A stretch of DNA of 64,000 bases, taken from JAABTH01 sp964390725. GTDB lineage: Bacteria; Bacillota; Dethiobacteria; DTU022. The stretch spans positions 13,242-77,241 of the forward strand of contig CAYMIW010000012.1 in NCBI GenBank assembly GCA_964390725.1. The letters are read 5' to 3'. Positions 58,698 through 64,000 of this stretch are shown piece by piece. The translations under genes were made by a program, and so were the position numbers. Position 1 is the stretch's first letter, and every line of letters begins with the position of its first letter. The notes beneath the pieces are model-generated. The model ran no database searches, had not been told where the DNA came from, and worked only from the letters and a program-made list of their open reading frames with translations.

Positions 58698-60469
58698 TTC
58701 TACAAGCACTTGTTGAGTATTATGAGCGGATGAAGTCAAATCCAGATAAAGAAATTGCGCCATTTGGTTTTGAGATAAAACCGCTTCAATTTTTAATAGT
58801 TATCGATGAAGAAGGACATTTTATTAATATCGAGGATGTTAGAGAAAAAGCAGGGACTAAATTGATAGGCAAAAAATTATTGTTACCTCGAGCAAAGAAA
58901 AGGTCGGGAAGTAAAAGTTTTGCAAGCACCTTTTTGCTCTGGGATCACATCGGTTACTTGCTTGGCTTGCCAGTAGATGATGAAAAATCTGCAAAACAGC
59001 ATCAAACCTGGTTGACAATGCTTGAAGCGTTGCCTGAAGAGTTAAAACAGGACCAGGGTGTTGCAGCTATACTAAAGTTTTATAAAAATGGCGAAGATAA
59101 AAAAGCTATGGATGCACCAGCAATTGAGGAATGCCTTAAGTCAGTTCAGTGTAATATGGCTTTTCGTATTGCTAAAGATATACCGGTTCCTTGCCGCGAA
59201 GCAATACGAAAATTTGTAAATAAGAATGGCCCAGATGTAGATAATTTACAGAATCACAATAATATAACTGATGTTGTCCAGCCAGTTCGCCCCTGTTTAG
59301 TTACAGGTGAAAATGGAGTAATAGCCAGAACCCATGGGAATACATCTATTAATAAAGATACCAAAAGCCTGGTAAGTTTCCAGAAAAACAGTGGTTATGA
59401 TTCTTACGGTAAAGAACAAGGTTATAATGCACCAATCATTGAACAAACAGAGTTTGCGTATGTAACTGCTCTGAATACATTGCTTAAAACTACTTCACAG
59501 CGAATGAATATAAGTGACATAGTTACGATTTTTTGGTCTTCTGCTGAATCTGCATTTGAGAAAGATATTGTTGCTTTATTTAAAGAACCTGAACAAGATG
59601 ATCCTCATGCAAAGAGTGAGAAAGTGAAGGCAGTATTACAGTCGGTTAATAATGGAACCTACCGTGAGGATGAAGGTGACACCCAGTTTTATATTTTGGG
59701 ATTATCACCAAACGCAGCGAGAATATCGGTTCGTTTCTGGCACGTAGGAACCATTTCTTTGTTCGCAAGTAGAATCAGGCAACACTTTGAAGATTTTATG
59801 ATAACTAAACCATCTCAAGAACAAGAGTATTATTCTTTATGGCGAATTTTGGTGAATATTGCCTCCCAGGATAAAAGTGAAAATATCCCTCCAAACCTTG
59901 CCGGAGAATTTATGCGTGCGATACTCGAAGGGAGTTTATATCCAGCGACCTTGTTGCAGGCAGCTTTAAGGCGTATCCGCAGCGATACGCAGTATAGAGT
60001 AAAACCTGTTAGGGCGGCACTTATAAAAGCCTATTTAAATCGATATTACAAGTTTTATCCTAACCAGGATGTAAAGGAGGTAGGATTTGAATTGGATTTA
60101 AACCAGCCGTCAATTGGTTATCAGCTAGGCAGGCTTTTTGCCACGCTTGAAAAAATACAGGAAGAAGCAAACCCTGGCCTTAATGCAACAATACGAGAAA
60201 GATATTATGGGGCAGCATGCGCAATGCCTGTCACTGTATTTCCAATATTGACCCGTTTAAAAAATCACCATCTGGCAAAGATAGAAAATAAGGGAAGAGT
60301 TATAAATTTCGAGCGATTGCTAGGAGAAATTATGAGTCACCTTAGCGATTTCCCAACTCATTTGGACTTACACGAACAAGGTCGTTTTGCAATCGGTTAC
60401 TATCACCAACGCCAGGATTTTTATAAGAAGAAAGAAAAAAGCGAAAATGTTTGTGAACAGGTAGTTTAA
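58694..60469 (+). CDS. cas8c: Cas8c (Csd1), Cascade large subunit of type I-C
   Basis: Cas8c recognises the PAM in the I-C Cascade complex; in related systems an internal start also makes Cas11c from its end. The 591 residues have the Csd1 features: LQALVEYYERMKSNPDKEIAPFGFE at the start, VIDEEGHFINIEDVRE, SKSFASTFLLWDHIGYLLGL, and later PCLVTGENGVIARTHGNTSI, FWHVGTISLFASRIRQH and NATIRERYYGAACAMP. An internal ATG for Cas11c should lie in the last 120 codons (for instance near 60190) but I cannot fix it. The ATG overlaps the cas5c stop in ATGA. Confidence 0.95.
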   Translation: MILQALVEYYERMKSNPDKEIAPFGFEIKPLQFLIVIDEEGHFINIEDVREKAGTKLIGKKLLLPRAKKRSGSKSFASTFLLWDHIGYLLGLPVDDEKSAKQHQTWLTMLEALPEELKQDQGVAAILKFYKNGEDKKAMDAPAIEECLKSVQCNMAFRIAKDIPVPCREAIRKFVNKNGPDVDNLQNHNNITDVVQPVRPCLVTGENGVIARTHGNTSINKDTKSLVSFQKNSGYDSYGKEQGYNAPIIEQTEFAYVTALNTLLKTTSQRMNISDIVTIFWSSAESAFEKDIVALFKEPEQDDPHAKSEKVKAVLQSVNNGTYREDEGDTQFYILGLSPNAARISVRFWHVGTISLFASRIRQHFEDFMITKPSQEQEYYSLWRILVNIASQDKSENIPPNLAGEFMRAILEGSLYPATLLQAALRRIRSDTQYRVKPVRAALIKAYLNRYYKFYPNQDVKEVGFELDLNQPSIGYQLGRLFATLEKIQEEANPGLNATIRERYYGAACAMPVTVFPILTRLKNHHLAKIENKGRVINFERLLGEIMSHLSDFPTHLDLHEQGRFAIGYYHQRQDFYKKKEKSENVCEQVV

Positions 60470-60492
60470 CAATTATTGAAAGGATGATTTTA

Positions 60493-61410
60493 ATGTCAGA
60501 GTCAACTGTAGACAAACGATATGATTTTGTTCTGTTGTTTGATGTGAAAGATGGAAACCCTAACGGTGATCCAGATGCAGGCAATCTACCGCGTATCGAT
60601 GCTGAAACTGGCAATGGAATGGTAACTGATGTCTGTATAAAAAGGAAAATCAGAAATTATGTTACTTTGAAACACGAAGACAAACCACCTTATAGCATGT
60701 TTGTTAAAGAAAAAGCAATCTTAGGCAATGCAATCGAGCAGGCATATCAAAGTCTTAATATTGATTTGCAAAATGATCCAATGGATCAAGCTGATGGTAA
60801 AAAACGGAATAAACCTGGCAAAGGACAGGGTAAGGAAATAGAAAAAGCCAGACAATTTCTTTGTAAGAATTTCTTTGATATCAGGGCTTTTGGTGCAGTT
60901 CTTTCTATTGGGTCAAATGCCGGCCAGGTAAGAGGACCAGTTCAGCTGACATTTGCCAGATCGGTAGATCCTATTGTTACCTTAGAGCATAGTATTACCC
61001 GAATGGCAGTTGCCACTCCGGCAGAAGCAGAAAAAATGGGTGGTGACAATAGGACAATGGGCAGAAAGTTTACTGTGCCTTATGGCCTTTATCGAGCTTA
61101 TGGTTTCATATCTGCTCCGCTTGCCAGCCAAACTGGATTTACCTGTGAAGATCTTGAATTACTTTGGGAATCGATAGAAGTAATGTTTGAACATGACCGC
61201 TCTGCAGCCCGAGGGTTAATGGGAACACGTAAGCTTATAATATTTGAACACCAGTCTAAAATGGGGAATGCACAAGTGCAGGACCTTTTTGAAACAATTA
61301 AAGTGGCTAAGAAAGATATCAATAAACCTGCAAGAGATTACAGTGACTATGAAGTGATAATAGACAAGACAGTAATTCCGGACAACATAACTCTAATAGA
61401 AAGGGTTTAA
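60493..61410 (+). CDS. cas7c: Cas7c (Csd2), Cascade backbone subunit
   Basis: Cas7 coats the crRNA spacer. The 305-residue protein has the Csd2 opening RYDFVLLFDVKDGNPNGDPDAGNLPRIDAETG, DVCIKRKIRNYV, the glycine-rich end of the RAMP, FFDIRAFGAVLSIGSNAGQVRGPVQ, and the thumb region MGGDNRTMGRKFTVPYGLYRAYGF. The ATG at 60493 is chosen: AAAGG lies nine bases upstream, while an in-frame ATG at 60484 sits on that site. It follows cas8c by 23 bases. Confidence 0.95.
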   Translation: MSESTVDKRYDFVLLFDVKDGNPNGDPDAGNLPRIDAETGNGMVTDVCIKRKIRNYVTLKHEDKPPYSMFVKEKAILGNAIEQAYQSLNIDLQNDPMDQADGKKRNKPGKGQGKEIEKARQFLCKNFFDIRAFGAVLSIGSNAGQVRGPVQLTFARSVDPIVTLEHSITRMAVATPAEAEKMGGDNRTMGRKFTVPYGLYRAYGFISAPLASQTGFTCEDLELLWESIEVMFEHDRSAARGLMGTRKLIIFEHQSKMGNAQVQDLFETIKVAKKDINKPARDYSDYEVIIDKTVIPDNITLIERV

Positions 61411-61414
61411 AGTT

Positions 61415-62068
61415 ATGGATTACACCGAAGAAGATTTGCTTCCCCTCTCAGGCATTCAGCATTTTGCCTTTTGCCCGAGACAGTGGGCGTTGATTCATGT
61501 TGAGAATCAATGGGTAGAAAATTTAGGTACTGCTGAAGGTAGGCTAGTACACCAGAGGGTTGATGACCCCTACTATAGTGAATCTCGTGGTCAGTTAAAA
61601 GTAGAAAGAGCCATTCCTCTTGTATCAAGGAAATTGGGTTTATATGGTGTGGCTGATTTAATGGAAATAATTGAAGAGAATAATGGAAATAAAAAAAGCT
61701 ATGCTCTTGTTGAGTATAAAAGAGGTAAACCGAAAGTTGATGATCGAGATCAGGTTCAGCTTTGTGCTCAGGCGATTTGTATTGAAGAGATGCAGAATAT
61801 CAAATTGGAATACGGGTTTTTCTATTACGACATGGTAAAACATCGTCAAAAAGTGAATTTTACTCTTCAATTACGAGTAAGAGTGCAAGAACTTGCCGAG
61901 GCAATGCATTATTTCTTTTCTAACGGCATAACACCTGTAGTAAAGAAAAGCAGCAAATGCAAGCATTGCTCACTGTTGGACATCTGTTTGCCAAAGCTGG
62001 AAAAGTTAAACGGCAAAGCAAACAATTACCTGGCTAACTACTTTAATGAATTAAAGTCCGAAGAATAG
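61415..62068 (+). CDS. cas4: Cas4, type I-C adaptation exonuclease
   Basis: Cas4 trims pre-spacers and helps choose PAM-bearing spacers with Cas1-Cas2. The 217-residue RecB-like nuclease has a first cluster cysteine in FAFCPRQWALIHVE, nuclease residues in LYGVADLMEI and LVEYKRGKPK, with the aspartate and glutamate of the D-x-E-x-K site. The last three cysteines are in SKCKHCSLLDICLP. All are intact. It begins five bases after the cas7 stop with a weak ribosome-binding site. Confidence 0.96.
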   Translation: MDYTEEDLLPLSGIQHFAFCPRQWALIHVENQWVENLGTAEGRLVHQRVDDPYYSESRGQLKVERAIPLVSRKLGLYGVADLMEIIEENNGNKKSYALVEYKRGKPKVDDRDQVQLCAQAICIEEMQNIKLEYGFFYYDMVKHRQKVNFTLQLRVRVQELAEAMHYFFSNGITPVVKKSSKCKHCSLLDICLPKLEKLNGKANNYLANYFNELKSEE

Positions 62069-62082
62069 GCAGGGTTAAAACT

Positions 62083-63114
62083 ATGAAAAAGTTATTAAAC
62101 ATACTCTTTGTCACTAATCCAGAAGCATATCTTGCAAGAGATGGAGAAAATGTGGTCGTCAGGCTAGATGACAAAGAAGCATTCAGAACACCTGCTCATT
62201 ATCTCGAAGGTATTGTCACCTTCGGGTATACAGGAGTTAGCCCTGCACTTTTAGGAATGTGTATAGACAAACAGATTACGGTTTCAATGCTTACCCCTTT
62301 TGGAAAGCACATGGCAACAGTGGAAGGGCTGCCTAAAGGTAATGTTTTGCTTAGAAGAAAGCAATACAGGATGGCAGATAGTGAGGTTGAATCTGCCAAA
62401 ATGGCGAGATGCTTTATCTTTGGTAAATTAGCTGGGTGTAGAACCGTTCTCCGAAGATTTATCAGTGATTATGGAGGAAACATTGACACCGGAGACATAA
62501 ATAAATCATGTAAACTGTTAGCTCGCAATATACTTAAGCTTGATAAAGAAAGTAATCTTAATGAAATCAGGGGGCTTGAAGGAGAAAGTGCCCGTGCTTA
62601 TTTTGCTGAGTTTGACAAGTTAATCTTAAACCATAAAGAGCATTTTTATATGAAAAATAGAAACAGAAGGCCACCGCAGGATAATGTAAATGCTCTTTTA
62701 TCCTTTATCTACACTTTGTTATTGCACGATACAAAGTCGGCTTTAATGACAGTTGGTCTTGATCCATATGTAGGGTTTTTGCACAGGGACCGACCGGGCA
62801 GGCTGGGGTTGGCGCTCGACTTGATGGAGGAGTTTAGACCATACTTAGCAGATCGATTGGTATTAAATCTGATTAACAGGCAGCAGTTAAGTAGTAAGGA
62901 TTTTATTAAAAAAGAGTCAGGCGGTGTTATATTAAAAGAAAATTCTAGGAAAATTGTTCTGGAAGTATGGCAAAAACGTAAAGCAGAAGAAATTCAACAT
63001 CCATTCTTAGAAGAGAAAATTAAATTAGGATTACTCCCATATGCACAGGCTCTTTTATTGGCAAGACATCTAAGAGGCGATATTGATTGTTACCCGCCTT
63101 TCATATGGAGATAA
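62083..63114 (+). CDS. cas1: Cas1, CRISPR integrase
   Basis: Cas1 integrates spacers with Cas2. The 343-residue type I-C form has LLNILFVTNPEAYLARDGENVVV, the active-site region with metal-binding glutamate in LEGESARAYF, histidine in GFLHRDRPGRLGLALDLMEEFRPYLADRLVLNLIN, and the conserved aspartate in that last segment. It lies between cas4 and cas2. Nothing is missing. Confidence 0.97.
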   Translation: MKKLLNILFVTNPEAYLARDGENVVVRLDDKEAFRTPAHYLEGIVTFGYTGVSPALLGMCIDKQITVSMLTPFGKHMATVEGLPKGNVLLRRKQYRMADSEVESAKMARCFIFGKLAGCRTVLRRFISDYGGNIDTGDINKSCKLLARNILKLDKESNLNEIRGLEGESARAYFAEFDKLILNHKEHFYMKNRNRRPPQDNVNALLSFIYTLLLHDTKSALMTVGLDPYVGFLHRDRPGRLGLALDLMEEFRPYLADRLVLNLINRQQLSSKDFIKKESGGVILKENSRKIVLEVWQKRKAEEIQHPFLEEKIKLGLLPYAQALLLARHLRGDIDCYPPFIWR

Positions 63115-63168
63115 AAGTGCTTAGCTGAAGTTTATTGCTCTTTGAAAATAATAAGAGGAGATTTTATT

Positions 63169-63459
63169 ATGATGGTTCTGATTACTTATGATGTAAGTAC
63201 TGTAACACCAGAAGGAAGAACTCGTTTAAGAAAAGTAGCTAAACAATGTGTTAACTATGGGCAAAGAGTACAAAACTCTGTTTTTGAATGTTTGCTCGAC
63301 CCAGCACAATTTGTGCAGTTGAGAAATAAACTAGAAAAGATCATAAATGAAGAGGTAGATAGTCTGCGATATTATTTTTTAGGTAACAATTGGAAAAAGA
63401 GGGTCGAACATATAGGTGCAAAAGCAACCTTTGATCCTGAAGGATCTCTAATTGTATAA
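63169..63459 (+). CDS. cas2: Cas2, CRISPR adaptation protein
   Basis: The 96-residue Cas2 begins MMVLITYDVSTVTPEGRTRL with the metal-binding aspartate in ITYDV, continues RKVAKQCVNYGQRVQNSVFEC, and ends YYFLGNNWKKRVEHIGAK. I start at ATG 63169, eight bases after GAGGAG; an earlier in-frame ATG at 63142 has no site. An ATG follows at 63172 and could also serve. It is the last cas gene before the leader. Confidence 0.96.
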   Translation: MMVLITYDVSTVTPEGRTRLRKVAKQCVNYGQRVQNSVFECLLDPAQFVQLRNKLEKIINEEVDSLRYYFLGNNWKKRVEHIGAKATFDPEGSLIV

Positions 63460-63628
63460 GGGTGCGAACCGATAGCTCCCATAAAAACCACGGAACTTCG
63501 CAAAGCAGTAAATATATATAGTATTATTGTATTTTGACCAATACAAATATATTTTGCTAACAATATTAAAGCTGGTTCGCAGAAGAGCCTTCAAAAGCCC
63601 AGTTGCTTAAGGCATTATTCGATAAAGC
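63460..63628 (+). promoter_or_regulatory. CRISPR leader with repeated TTCGCA motifs
   Basis: The 169 bases between cas2 and the first repeat are AT-rich. TGCGAACC (63463-63470) is repeated inverted as GGTTCGCA (63574-63581), and the shorter TTCGCA also occurs at 63497-63502. The leader presumably holds the array promoter; a TATAGTATTAT stretch near 63517 is a weak candidate -10. Type I-C leaders elsewhere also begin with such a motif after cas2, as I recall. Confidence 0.65.
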
Positions 63629-64000
63629 GTCGCCCCCCACGCGGGGGCGTGGATTGAAACCAACGTATAGTTGATAAACTCCCGCGCCGCCCTCGTCGCC
63701 CCCCACGCGGGGGCGTGGATTGAAACAACAACCGCATCTGCAGCCATGTAGAATTTAGCGGTCGCCCCCCACGCGGGGGCGTGGATTGAAACATTGTTGC
63801 AAAACTCGATAAACGGACCCCTGCCCGTCGCCCCCCCCGCGGGGGCGTGGATTGAAACTGTTCTTTGCCTTTTGTGTCTCGCCAATATACTAGTCGCCCC
63901 CCACGCGGGGGCGTGGATTGAAACCTAATGGAGTCTTATACAACATAGGTGAATCAAAGTCGCCCCCCACGCGGGGGCGTGGATTGAAACATAAGAAAGC
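63629..64000 (+). CRISPR. Type I-C CRISPR array, at least six repeats, continuing past the window
   Basis: Six 32-base repeats start at 63629, 63695, 63761, 63827, 63893 and 63959. Each begins GTCGCCCCCCACGCGG, and ends GTGGATTGAAAC, the I-C 3' end; CCCCC and GGGGG form the hairpin. All five complete spacers are exactly 34 bases (63661-63694, 63727-63760, 63793-63826, 63859-63892, 63925-63958). Repeat four has C for A at 63837. The array is cut at base 64000 in spacer six. It is oriented away from cas2, so new spacers enter at 63629. Confidence 0.99.

Noticed and set aside
63607..63885. Open frame on the minus strand across the CRISPR array
   Set aside because: It is the repeat read in frame (a repeated VSIHAPAWGAT motif); a known artefact of annotating CRISPR arrays.

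Overview
The window is the chromosomal replication-origin region of a bacterium, almost certainly an endospore-forming anaerobic member of the Firmicutes (Clostridia). The origin-proximal gene order is the low-GC Gram-positive one: rpmH-rnpA-yidD-yidC-jag-mnmE-rsmG-noc-parA-parB run leftwards and dnaA-dnaN-recF-remB-gyrB-gyrA run rightwards. A spoVS gene, a GerMN-domain protein, a T-box riboswitch, Shine-Dalgarno motifs close to AGGAGG, and frequent GTG/TTG starts support this. I cannot name a genus.

Layout. 1-6608: ten genes on the minus strand, with parB cut by the window edge. 6609-8544: bipartite oriC flanking dnaA, with DnaA boxes on both sides. 8545-17363: replication and topoisomerase genes, with a DciA-like gene overlapping recF, a lipoprotein and a membrane protein. 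17387-26042: a carboxyltransferase gene, then a consensus promoter and T-box leader in front of ilvE-ilvD-ilvB-ilvN-leuC-leuD, a branched-chain amino acid operon without ilvC, leuA or leuB. 26238-41562: an EF-G paralogue, an orphan ATP-grasp protein, ddl, a family-4 uracil-DNA glycosylase, a two-component system with a GerMN propeller protein, argS, serS, an AI-2E-family permease and a lipoprotein serpin. 41816-43530: an MFS transporter and spoVS.

44111-52955 looks like a nucleobase/nucleoside utilisation region: a two-subunit molybdenum hydroxylase (large subunit plus 2Fe-2S subunit, no FAD subunit) converges on a minus-strand operon of a CodA-like amidohydrolase, a BMP-type lipoprotein, a double-domain ABC ATPase and two permeases. 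The last permease has no standard start codon at the position its homology demands; an ATA after a good ribosome-binding site is the best candidate. Two very small membrane-protein genes and a truncated tandem acetyltransferase follow.

54610-54881 holds three tRNA genes (Ser-TGA, Ser-GCT, Arg-ACG) with their own promoter and terminator. After 780 bases of AT-rich DNA comes a complete type I-C CRISPR-Cas locus (cas3-cas5c-cas8c-cas7-cas4-cas1-cas2), a leader, and an array of 32-base repeats and exactly 34-base spacers that runs off the right edge.

I found no clearly new multi-gene system. The observations most worth following are the hydroxylase/amidohydrolase/transporter neighbourhood, the altered metal site of the amidohydrolase, the ATA start, the lipoprotein serpin, the truncated acetyltransferase coupled to a 42-residue membrane peptide, and the inverted repeats in the CRISPR leader.
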